This document shows positions 1 through 5,213 of a stretch of 5,775 nucleotides of DNA, piece after piece. The stretch covers positions 1 through 5,775 of the forward strand of contig CAIVBX010000316.1 in assembly GCA_903904275.1 (NCBI GenBank). Reading direction: 5' to 3'. The notes under the pieces were generated by a model. It worked only from the letters and a program-made list of their open reading frames with translations. It ran no database searches and was not told the origin of the DNA. Numbering within the stretch: the first letter of the stretch is position 1; every line of letters starts with the position of its first letter. Both the position numbers and the translations under genes were made by a program. Source of the stretch: an uncultured Pseudomonadota bacterium (GTDB lineage Bacteria; Pseudomonadota; Gammaproteobacteria; Methylococcales; Methylomonadaceae).

Positions 1-94
1 CGTCTTGATTGAAACCAGAAATTTCCCTCGATTCCCGCATTCGGTCACAAATTATTTTCAGTGTGTGGCGCGAAATAGTTAAATTTACCGTCAT
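1..94 (-). CDS. XRE-like HTH regulator, N-terminal fragment cut by window edge
   Basis: An ORF starts with ATG at 94 and stays open to base 1, giving 31 codons of an incomplete gene. An AGAGG ribosome binding site lies about 10 nt upstream of the start. The visible protein ends in CDRMRESREISGFNQD, which fits the first helix and turn of an XRE/Cro-type helix-turn-helix (family pattern: L-R-x-x-R-x-x-x-G-x-[ST]-Q-x-x-[LF]-A). The recognition helix would lie beyond the window. The gene begins 38 nt after the stop of the 71-aa gene, on the same strand, and so probably belongs to the same operon. A small XRE protein at the end of such an operon could control the element, but that is inference. 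The family call rests on about 15 residues. Confidence 0.55.
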   Translation of the reverse strand, partial: MTVNLTISRHTLKIICDRMRESREISGFNQD

Positions 95-132
95 TATTTT
101 AGAACCTCTTTTGCATCATAAAAACGCCAACT

Positions 133-348
133 TCACGCACATTTTAGTTTCGCATCAATTAAATTTCGTTGTTCGCGTAACACTTTCGATAAAGCTAAGA
201 GCATCGGACGCTTACCCCCTTTAAACGCATTCTGGGATACCGATTTTTTCCCTTCTTTTGTTTTTGCGCCCGTCGAATTTAACCAAGGTTGCCACTGTTT
301 TATTGCCTTCGATTGCTTCAACCGTCTTGCTGGTGTCCACGCTGTCAT
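133..348 (-). CDS. 71-aa basic protein with TGAKTKEGK / NAFKGG motif
   Basis: This is a short, strongly basic protein with no signal peptide or membrane segment. Visible blocks are WTPARRLKQSKAIKQWQPW (residues 4-22), STGAKTKEGK (25-34) and QNAFKGGKRPML (39-50). They match a recurrent pattern in proteobacterial mobile elements, roughly W-T-P-E-R-R ... W-x-P-W-x-x-S-T-G-P-x-T-x-E-G-K-x-x-S-x-x-N-A-x-K-G-G. The function of that group is unknown to me; nucleic-acid binding is a guess from the charge. The start at 348 is preferred because GGAG stands 9 nt before it. An in-frame ATG at 363 lacks a good site. The gene overlaps the last 128 nt of the 203-aa gene in another frame. The motif match makes it real despite that overlap. 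Confidence 0.75.
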   Translation of the reverse strand: MTAWTPARRLKQSKAIKQWQPWLNSTGAKTKEGKKSVSQNAFKGGKRPMLLALSKVLREQRNLIDAKLKCA

Positions 349-832
349 TGGGTTTAGCTCCATTCAATAGTTTGTTTTGCTGATTTTGTAGAATTACTTG
401 CAACGTCTTACCCGCTTGATTCTGCGCCCGTAATGCCAAACGTAATAACTGTTCTGCTTTATCGGTGTTGGTGTTCCAACCAACACAGGCGGCTTGCGTG
501 GCTAAATTGTTGAATATCGCGTCTAACGTGACGGCTTGAGCAATCAATGTTGATTCGGCGTTGAAATTGGCGCATTGGTTTCGTAACTCATTAACCATTG
601 TCGGCAAATCTGAACTCGCAACATCCGTATATTCGCGCATGGTAAGGCTTGCACGCACCGTAGAATCTAACGCCATTCGTGCCTTCTTTTGGTTATTGTT
701 TATGTCTTGCTCAACAAAATAGGTAACTTGAGAATCCGCTTTTAAAACATCCGCCGTATTTTCGAGTTTTGCCGCCCTTACGTTTTCGTCGTTAATTCTC
801 AATCTATGAAAATAATTATCATCGAATTCCAT
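221..832 (-). CDS. conserved mobile-element protein of unknown function, 203 aa
   Basis: This soluble protein has no catalytic motif that I recognise. The central part, residues 78-152, is predicted helical and resembles a satellite/plasmid-element family with the blocks N-A-E-x-T-L-I-x-x-A-x-x-L-D-A-I-F (91-107) and L-x-L-A-L-[KR]-A-Q-x-Q-x-x-x-T-L (130-144). That family commonly sits beside the WTPERR-type small protein, as here. The N-terminal 75 residues are polar, and the tail (156-203) is basic and less familiar. The start is well supported: AAAGGCGG lies just upstream, and the ATG is 2 nt after the stop of the 192-aa gene, so the two are probably translationally coupled. The tail shares its DNA with the next gene. 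I know no assigned biochemical role. Confidence 0.75.
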   Translation of the reverse strand: MEFDDNYFHRLRINDENVRAAKLENTADVLKADSQVTYFVEQDINNNQKKARMALDSTVRASLTMREYTDVASSDLPTMVNELRNQCANFNAESTLIAQAVTLDAIFNNLATQAACVGWNTNTDKAEQLLRLALRAQNQAGKTLQVILQNQQNKLLNGAKPNDSVDTSKTVEAIEGNKTVATLVKFDGRKNKRREKIGIPECV

Positions 833-834
833 AA

Positions 835-1413
835 TTAGCCGCCTTTTGCCCGTTCAATCAGTTCATTCACGATTTCACATTTCACAATGCGGGTGCTTGA
901 TTCAACGCCATTTGCCGCAATCCAACTGCTAACTGTATCGCTTAACCACTGATTACGATTAGCGGGTGCAATCAATTCGAGTGCTTTTATAAATTCAGGT
1001 TCTAAGCTGATATGTTGGCGTTGTGTGTTACCTGTAACATTAAATGATATTCGAGTAAAACCGCTAAACCGCTTATCACGCTTAGTTTTGTTTCGTTTTT
1101 GCGTTACTGGTACTACGTTATCAATCGCGGGTTCAATCGGCAAAGGTGGTTCAAGGTTCGATTGCGTAACAAACGCTTGCACCATTGATAAATCCGTTGG
1201 TGGTTCGGTCAACAAACTGTATGCCTTTAACCATTCGTAGATTTTGAGCTTATCGCCGCTATCGTTAATTTTCGCCCCGTGTGCAATGTCTAACCCTAAC
1301 GCCTCAATTGCCCGATATTTCAAAATCTTTAATTTGCGAATGTTTTTAACCGCGCATAACCCTAAATCTAAAGCAATCGCCTTATCGAGTGACGTTGTGC
1401 CGTCGTAAATCAT
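835..1413 (-). CDS. probable ribbon-helix-helix DNA-binding protein, 192 aa
   Basis: The N-terminal 75 residues are not recognised. A proline-rich stretch (about 89-103) and a very basic linker (residues 104-116, VTQKRNKTKRDKR region) lead to a C-terminal segment that reads like a ribbon-helix-helix fold. It has a short strand QHISLEPE (133-140), a first helix FIKALELI (141-148), an N-x-N turn and a second helix with WLSDTVSSWI (156-165). Proteins of that fold dimerise through the strand and often repress their own promoter. The gene is the first after an extended -10 promoter whose upstream edge carries GTTACCTGTAAC. The same 12-mer recurs inside this gene. A weak GGAA lies about 8 nt before the ATG. 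The fold call is from pattern alone. A partition-like or replication-control role is possible but unproven. Confidence 0.6.
   Translation of the reverse strand: MIYDGTTSLDKAIALDLGLCAVKNIRKLKILKYRAIEALGLDIAHGAKINDSGDKLKIYEWLKAYSLLTEPPTDLSMVQAFVTQSNLEPPLPIEPAIDNVVPVTQKRNKTKRDKRFSGFTRISFNVTGNTQRQHISLEPEFIKALELIAPANRNQWLSDTVSSWIAANGVESSTRIVKCEIVNELIERAKGG
1027..1038. promoter_or_regulatory. internal copy of GTTACCTGTAAC, candidate second operator
   Basis: This exact 12-mer has arms GTTAC and GTAAC around CT. It lies inside the probable ribbon-helix-helix gene, where the minus strand encodes Val-Thr-Gly-Asn. It is identical to the copy in that gene's promoter about 430 bp away, an arrangement seen in repressors that act by looping. 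The coding requirement could also explain it, so confidence as an operator is low. Confidence 0.3.
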
Positions 1414-1443
1414 GGTGCTATTCCAGTCAGTAATTAAGCGGTC

Positions 1444-1452
1444 ATTATATCA
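1444..1452 (-). promoter_or_regulatory. extended -10 promoter for the 192-aa/203-aa/71-aa operon
   Basis: Read on the minus strand the bases are TGATATAAT: a perfect TATAAT (1449 to 1444) preceded by the TG of an extended -10 element. The region expected for -35 (about 1467-1472) reads GTGTTA and is poor, which is usual for extended -10 promoters. The predicted start is near 1437, leaving a leader of about 24 nt before the ATG at 1413. The site sits in the only sizeable gap (1414-1482) between the replication genes and the downstream operon. Confidence 0.65.
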
Positions 1453-1458
1453 GATTGC

Positions 1459-1470
1459 GTTACCTGTAAC
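1459..1470. promoter_or_regulatory. GTTACCTGTAAC palindrome, candidate operator
   Basis: The interrupted palindrome GTTAC-CT-GTAAC lies just upstream of the extended -10 element, over the -35 side of the promoter, where a bound repressor would block RNA polymerase. The same 12-mer occurs at 1027-1038 in the gene driven by this promoter. The likely ligand is that ribbon-helix-helix protein, or the XRE-like protein at the left edge; both are inferences. Confidence 0.45.
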
Positions 1471-1482
1471 ACTTGTTTGGGT

Positions 1483-1866
1483 TCACGCCTTTTCGACAAC
1501 CAATGTGTAAGCGTTGAAATGCCTACCTGCTTTCGTGACTTTTTTACCGCCAAACGTTAAGGCAAGTAAATCACCCACTTCACCACCTTGCGCTTGCAAC
1601 TGACTTTGTAACCAAGGCGTGAGCCATGTTTTCACTATCGCGCCTATTTCGTTTTGAATCACCATCAAGGTTTGTTGCCCGTAAAGCCTGGTGTTAGTGG
1701 TTTCTGTGCCAATGATTACGCCGCAAAGCATATCGCCTTCAATCGGTTGCCATATTTCACCGCTCGATTCTGTTTGCTGACTGGCACGGCGTTTTAACTC
1801 TGCCATTCTCGCAGTCATTGGGTTAGTCATTCGGTGTCCGTTTTCGTCAAAGATAATTGTGGTCAT
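1483..1866 (-). CDS. OB-fold-like, probable ssDNA-binding protein, 127 aa
   Basis: The first 40 residues are polar and rich in Arg, Gln and Ser. The remainder looks like a small beta-barrel: GDMLCGVIIGTE (44-55), YGQQTLMVIQNEIG (62-75), WLTPWLQSQLQAQ (81-93), then GDLLALTFGGKKVTKAGRHF (98-117) and YTLVV (120-124). The alternation of hydrophobic strands with G-x-x-x-G and E-x-G turns, and the ending G-D-x-x-A-L-T-F-x-G-K-K, recall OB-fold proteins encoded next to primases in phages and satellites. In that setting they are thought to coat single-stranded DNA or assist the helicase. It follows the TubC_N-like gene after 15 nt, with AGGA upstream of the ATG. The acidic C-terminal tip typical of bacterial SSB is absent. 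The role is inferred from pattern and place. Confidence 0.6.
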   Translation of the reverse strand: MTTIIFDENGHRMTNPMTARMAELKRRASQQTESSGEIWQPIEGDMLCGVIIGTETTNTRLYGQQTLMVIQNEIGAIVKTWLTPWLQSQLQAQGGEVGDLLALTFGGKKVTKAGRHFNAYTLVVEKA

Positions 1867-1881
1867 TTTTTCTGCGTCCTA

Positions 1882-2187
1882 TTAGTTAAAAAGTGAAGGA
1901 TCTAATCTGTTGCCAAATTTAAAGCGCAAATCATCAATCAAAGATTCGGGCGTATCCGTATCGTCACCAATCACCACGCCGCCCTGCCCGTTCAATAACT
2001 TAAATCGAACAATTGCCCGTTTTTGTTTTGGCGTGAGTAATTCGAGTAATTCTGTTTTGTGCGATTTGATAGCCGCCCGTAATTCGTCTGTCAGGCATTG
2101 CGCGGGGCGTGCGAGTAGCTTGCCGCCTTGCGTGTAAAGCGTTACGCCAAGTGTTAAGGCTTGATTCAAGATAGTTTTCGAGTCCAT
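1882..2187 (-). CDS. TubC_N-like docking-domain protein, 101 aa
   Basis: Residues 5-51 fit the TubC N-terminal docking domain pattern: LNQALTLGVTLYTQGGKL (7-24), then LTDELRAAIKSHKTELLELL (32-51). The pattern is L-x-x-G-V-x-L-x-x-x-G-x-x-L ... L-T-x-E-L-x-x-x-I-x-x-x-K-x-x-L-L-x-L-L. That fold is known from protein docking in nonribosomal peptide and polyketide synthases, and free-standing versions are common in phage and plasmid regions, where their role is unclear. The C-terminal half (58-99) has the shape R-x-V-R-F-x-L ... G-x-x-I-G-D ... S-L-I-D-D-L-R-x-x-F-G-x-R-L, a pattern I also associate with element proteins. The ATG lies 2 nt after the primase stop, with GAGG inside the last primase codons, so translation is probably coupled. 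An adaptor for the primase/helicase is plausible but unproven. Confidence 0.65.
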   Translation of the reverse strand: MDSKTILNQALTLGVTLYTQGGKLLARPAQCLTDELRAAIKSHKTELLELLTPKQKRAIVRFKLLNGQGGVVIGDDTDTPESLIDDLRFKFGNRLDPSLFN

Positions 2188-2189
2188 TT

Positions 2190-4952
2190 TTAAAATTCCT
2201 CAATGTCAGAATCGGGGGCGGTTTGCGGGTTATGCGGGTGATTGCGGGTAATGTTTTCACTCATATCTATTGAAATGGCATTAACTAAGTTGTTGCCACT
2301 TTTTGAAGTCAGCACAGAATCATTACCCGCATTACCCGCATTACCCGCAACTTTTCGCACAATCCAAAAAACAACTTTCGAGTGACTATCTACGCCCGAT
2401 TTTTCAAACCTTAACCCGCCTTCAACACGGTTTTGATATTTTTTAAGCCAATAACCTAGCCGCCTTGCGTCTACAACGTTGCCGCCGCGCATACTGCCCG
2501 CAACATCCATAAGCGCGTGTTTTAAATCCGCGTTTTGCGATAATTCGCACGATTCAGCAATTTCGGCGGTGGTTTTACCCTGTCCACTAAATGCACGATT
2601 CCACAACGCCAACACTGCCCCTAATTCACTTTTTACAGGGTCGCTACTTTCTAATCGTTGGCGTGTTTCCATTGGGTCAGCAACGCTTAACCATAAAAGC
2701 GACGCACGGATTAAGTTATTCCAGTCATCGAACGAACCATAAGGCGTGATTTGCCCCGCTAACGGTTTGCCCGCGTGAATGTAGCCGCGTAACACAGTCA
2801 ATGCCGCGCTTAGTAATCTATGACGGTTTGCGGGTATCCATTCGTTTAAATCAATGTCGAATTTTCGAGCGTCGGGGCGTTCACATTGCGGGTCAAGTTG
2901 GCAAAGTAAAACGCGGCGGGTCATATCGCCTTTGAAAACGATATTGTTACCAGTGGCTAATTTTGTGCAATTGGTAGGTAAATCAATCATTTTTGATTGC
3001 CCTAATTGTCGGATTGATACTTGCGTTTGTGTGGTCATGCTACAAATCATGTCACCACTTACAGGTCGTTCGATGTTGTCTAAATTCAGTAATGGCACGC
3101 CCCGCATAAGCAATGCACCTAAGCGTTTTTCGTCTTCCGTTTCGTCGTTACCCTGTGAAATTACGGTTGCTTTACGCCCCGTGGCAATCATTGAAACAAT
3201 GTCAGCAAGTAATGATTTACCACTTCCCATAATTGGCGCATCAATGGCAAACCACGGCGTTGTTGGTATCGAGTAATTCACGACGGCGGTTAGTATTGCG
3301 GCTAGGATTACAGCGCGGTCGATTTCAGCTAAAAACGAAAAATCTTTAAGTGGTTGTTTGAGAATTTCTAAAGCGTCTAAAGCGTCTTGTTTTGTTGGAT
3401 TGTTCAACACGTTCACGTTTTCGCCTTGATAATCCACATACAAACCGCTTGCCTTGTCGTAACCGTTTTTGAGTAATAACGAACCATCACGGCGCAATGT
3501 TGGACATTCAATAATTCCACGCAACACGGGTAAATTCCAATCGCCAACAAGTGAAAAATAGGTATGCGAGTATTTAGGTTCGGCATCAATGCGTTCGTAG
3601 CATCTAAAACGTTTGTCGTACTTTTGCCACTTTGCTATTTTCGTGAAATAACACGATAACCATGTTTCATTTATAGCGTGAATGGTCAAGGTGTTGGCGG
3701 GTATGGTTACGCCTTTTTCTTCAATCGCTTTTTCAGTGTGGATAGCACGAACCAACGAACCCGCCCGCTGGTATAAGTTGCCCCCGTTAAAAATCATTTC
3801 ACCTTCAATCTTTTTAATGATTTGCGGTAATTTGCCACCTTCTACGGTTATCAAGCTGATACTTTCAACGCCGTTTTCGAGTTGTTCACGCACACGCGCC
3901 ACGCCTAACCATGCAGCCACATCATTAAAATCTGTTGGTTTGCGGTCGTTGTATTCGGCTAAACGTTCATTTTTCAATCGTTCAATTTGTTGTTTTCGTT
4001 TCGCGCTTTTTTCATTGCCCCAGTCATCACCGCTACCCTGTGACGCTAACATTGCCGCTTGAATTTCAGCTTTTGTAACGGTCGTAAAATCAGGCAACAC
4101 ATAAGCCGCGCCACCTGTCAGGGCATAAACCGCCTTTTGTGCTTTATCTTTGCCCGTGTTGCCGTTTTCTGTGAAAGCGTCATTGTCACCAGCGATTAAG
4201 ATTTTTAGGCGCGGGTATTTTTCACGCAAGGCAAGCGCGACGGGTTCTAAATTGCCGCTATCAAAACAAACGGCTATAGGATATTTTTTGTTTAGCGCGT
4301 CATAAGCTGTTGCACCAGTGGCATAACCTTCGCCTAAAACGATTAACTGATTAAAACCGTTATCTTTGATTTCATTGCCGATTAAGTGAAAGTTGCCTTG
4401 TTTTTTGCCGCCCGATAAAAAGCGTTTTTCGCCATTGGGTGTAATTGTTTGAACTGTCCACACTTTGCCGTTCACGTCGCGGGCAGGTATTAAAAGGTTT
4501 TCACCTTCAATTAGAACGCCGTAGCCTTGAACGTTTTTGTTGATTAAATACTGGTGTGGATTGTCGGGGGCGGGTGTTGTGGCGGTCGTAATGCGTTTTT
4601 CAGCATCAATGCGGGCGGCGTGGTGTTTTTCAGCATCGGATTTTTCGCGCACTGCCCGTGCTTGCGTCATTTGTTCATGAAAGGTGGCGCGTTCAATGTC
4701 GGTTAATTCGTTGGCGTTTTTAATGCACCAGTTTTCAGCAATGCCGCGCTTGTTACAACCAAATGCACCAGCGGGCAAGCCGTTACTGTGAACAATATAA
4801 AAGCCGTTTTTACTGCCCTTACTATCGCCTTCAACATGAAAGCGGGTAAATGTGTCGAATACAATTGATTCGCTGGGCGCAATACCATAAGCGGCTAATG
4901 CGTTTGTGAATTCGGCGACAATATCGCTGTAACTGTAATTTTTTAGGGTCAT
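2190..4952 (-). CDS. TOPRIM primase / P-loop helicase fusion, 920 aa
   Basis: This protein probably makes primers and unwinds DNA for replication of the element. Residues 30-75 (H-V-E-G-D-x-K-G-x-K-N-G-F-Y ... G-x-F-G) form the lead-in found in TraC-like primases; no CHC2 zinc finger is seen. The TOPRIM domain spans about 201-285, with catalytic E208 in GEGYATG, FDSGNL (230-235) and acidic pair D256/D258 in AGDND. After a middle segment, a P-loop ATPase runs from about 530 to 700. Its Walker A is APIMGSGKS (572-580, K579), without the usual first glycine. Walker B is LLNLDN (621-626, D625), a sensor-like asparagine lies in ATGNN (666-670), and candidate arginine fingers are R679/R680. A winged-helix-like region (about 771-865) precedes a loose tail with AGNAGNAGN (869-877). 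GAGA before the ATG is a weak ribosome site held in a hairpin. P4 alpha is a functional analogue, not necessarily a homologue. Confidence 0.88.
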   Translation of the reverse strand: MTLKNYSYSDIVAEFTNALAAYGIAPSESIVFDTFTRFHVEGDSKGSKNGFYIVHSNGLPAGAFGCNKRGIAENWCIKNANELTDIERATFHEQMTQARAVREKSDAEKHHAARIDAEKRITTATTPAPDNPHQYLINKNVQGYGVLIEGENLLIPARDVNGKVWTVQTITPNGEKRFLSGGKKQGNFHLIGNEIKDNGFNQLIVLGEGYATGATAYDALNKKYPIAVCFDSGNLEPVALALREKYPRLKILIAGDNDAFTENGNTGKDKAQKAVYALTGGAAYVLPDFTTVTKAEIQAAMLASQGSGDDWGNEKSAKRKQQIERLKNERLAEYNDRKPTDFNDVAAWLGVARVREQLENGVESISLITVEGGKLPQIIKKIEGEMIFNGGNLYQRAGSLVRAIHTEKAIEEKGVTIPANTLTIHAINETWLSCYFTKIAKWQKYDKRFRCYERIDAEPKYSHTYFSLVGDWNLPVLRGIIECPTLRRDGSLLLKNGYDKASGLYVDYQGENVNVLNNPTKQDALDALEILKQPLKDFSFLAEIDRAVILAAILTAVVNYSIPTTPWFAIDAPIMGSGKSLLADIVSMIATGRKATVISQGNDETEDEKRLGALLMRGVPLLNLDNIERPVSGDMICSMTTQTQVSIRQLGQSKMIDLPTNCTKLATGNNIVFKGDMTRRVLLCQLDPQCERPDARKFDIDLNEWIPANRHRLLSAALTVLRGYIHAGKPLAGQITPYGSFDDWNNLIRASLLWLSVADPMETRQRLESSDPVKSELGAVLALWNRAFSGQGKTTAEIAESCELSQNADLKHALMDVAGSMRGGNVVDARRLGYWLKKYQNRVEGGLRFEKSGVDSHSKVVFWIVRKVAGNAGNAGNDSVLTSKSGNNLVNAISIDMSENITRNHPHNPQTAPDSDIEEF
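2225..2348. repeat. two facing arrays of the 9-mer ATTACCCGC (iteron-like inverted repeat)
   Basis: Three exact, tandem copies of ATTACCCGC fill 2322-2348. Facing them, 2225-2252 holds three copies of the complement: GCGGGTTAT, GCGGGTGAT (plus one extra T) and GCGGGTAAT. The outer arrays are complementary at 25 of 27 positions if one base is bulged, with 69 nt between. Both lie inside the 3' end of the primase gene. One array encodes Ala-Gly-Asn three times; the other encodes an unrelated Thr-Arg-Asn-His-Pro-His series and changes codon phase between its copies. I saw no other exact 9-mer copy in the window by eye. It may be an iteron cluster, an origin, or a strong mRNA stem. Confidence 0.6.
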
Positions 4953-4955
4953 GAT

Positions 4956-4984
4956 GTTGTCTCAATAAATGTGATTGAAACAAC
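4956..4984 (-). promoter_or_regulatory. stem-loop enclosing the primase ribosome binding site
   Basis: In the minus-strand RNA, GUUGUUUCAAU (4984 to 4974) pairs with AUUGAGACAAC (4966 to 4956) around a 7-nt loop. This gives 11 pairs including one G-U. The stem ends 3 nt before the primase ATG, and its 3' arm contains GAGA (4963 to 4960), the only Shine-Dalgarno-like stretch at the correct distance. Closed, it should limit primase translation; opening could come from a competing RNA, a protein or an upstream ribosome. Confidence 0.6.
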
Positions 4985-5067
4985 CGATAAAACGAGGCGT
5001 GACATTAAAGCCACTTTGAAATTTAGGCGGATTTCGTGCATAGTTAGCACTCGAATTGCCACCTTAT

Positions 5068-5208
5068 TCACACCGTTGTAGCGGTTGGAATTTGCGAGTT
5101 AGAAGGTCTGAAACTTCTAACACTTGGCAAGTGTACCGAATTCGCGTGAGCCACGTTGATAGAATTATCGCGTGGCTTTTGCGTTTCTGGCAGACGGTAA
5201 AAGTTCAT
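5068..5208 (-). CDS. 46-aa ORF coupled to AlpA, possible leader peptide
   Basis: The ORF starts MNFYRLPETQK and ends at a TGA at 5068. It is polar and basic, without a membrane segment, signal or recognisable fold; Pro, Ser, Asn and Arg are frequent, including the stretch LPSVRSFRPSNSQ (27-39). The start is supported by GGAG in the last codons of AlpA, 8 nt before the ATG, and the ATG falls 5 nt after the AlpA stop, so ribosomes finishing AlpA could continue here. Its DNA coincides with three or four hairpins. Either the peptide is functional, its translation governs the folding of the leader, or the ORF is a by-product of a conserved structured RNA. P4-type elements often carry small, poorly understood ORFs in this place. 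I know no named family for it. Confidence 0.45.
   Translation of the reverse strand: MNFYRLPETQKPRDNSINVAHANSVHLPSVRSFRPSNSQIPTATTV
5072..5177 (-). ncRNA. hairpin-rich leader, candidate CI/C4-like regulatory RNA
   Basis: Four successive inverted repeats occupy this stretch. They are 5149-5177 (7-bp outer stem AGCCACG/CGTGGCT), 5120-5134 (ACACTT-GGC-AAGTGT), 5098-5121 (GTTAGAAG/CTTCTAAC around 8 nt) and 5072-5085 (ACCG/CGGT). The second and third abut and share two bases. The stretch lies between AlpA and the primase, the same relative place as the leader of phage P4 that is processed into the CI immunity RNA. The related C4 RNA of P1/P7 also has a pair of hairpins upstream of its target. The strand is inferred from the operon direction. 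A match to the Rfam C4 family was not tested. Confidence 0.4.
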
Positions 5209-5213
5209 AAAAA

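Noticed and set aside
6..15. TGATTGAAAC at the left edge, like the end of some CRISPR repeats, with the same 10-mer at 4972-4981.
   Set aside because: There is no periodic repeat, the left copy lies in the coding part of the XRE-like fragment, and the other copy is an arm of the primase hairpin.
2035..2052. Tandem GAGTAATTC direct repeat.
   Set aside because: It encodes Glu-Leu-Leu twice in the amphipathic helix of the TubC_N-like domain, so the protein explains it.
2000..2260. An 86-aa minus-strand reading frame across the primase/TubC_N junction.
   Set aside because: It overlaps two better-supported genes, and its Thr-Arg-rich sequence is a translation of the 9-mer repeats.
2854..3276. 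A 140-aa plus-strand reading frame inside the primase gene; similar ones lie at 3682-4062, 2479-2742 and 1910-2137.
   Set aside because: They are opposite-strand shadows of well-supported proteins with clear motifs and show no motif of their own.
3366..3386. Short direct repeat around AAAGCGTCT.
   Set aside because: It is coding sequence for Asp-Ala-Leu repeated in the primase and has no further copies.
5102..5113. GAAGGTCTGAAA, reminiscent of Neisseriaceae DNA uptake sequences (GTCTGAA core).
   Set aside because: The bases before the core do not match any uptake dialect I know, and it is the loop and arm of a hairpin; a single copy is not informative.
5149..5180. The stem AGCCACG/CGTGGCT followed by TTTT as a plus-strand terminator.
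   Set aside because: The T run is only four bases, the loop is large and no plus-strand gene precedes it; it is kept only as part of the structured leader.
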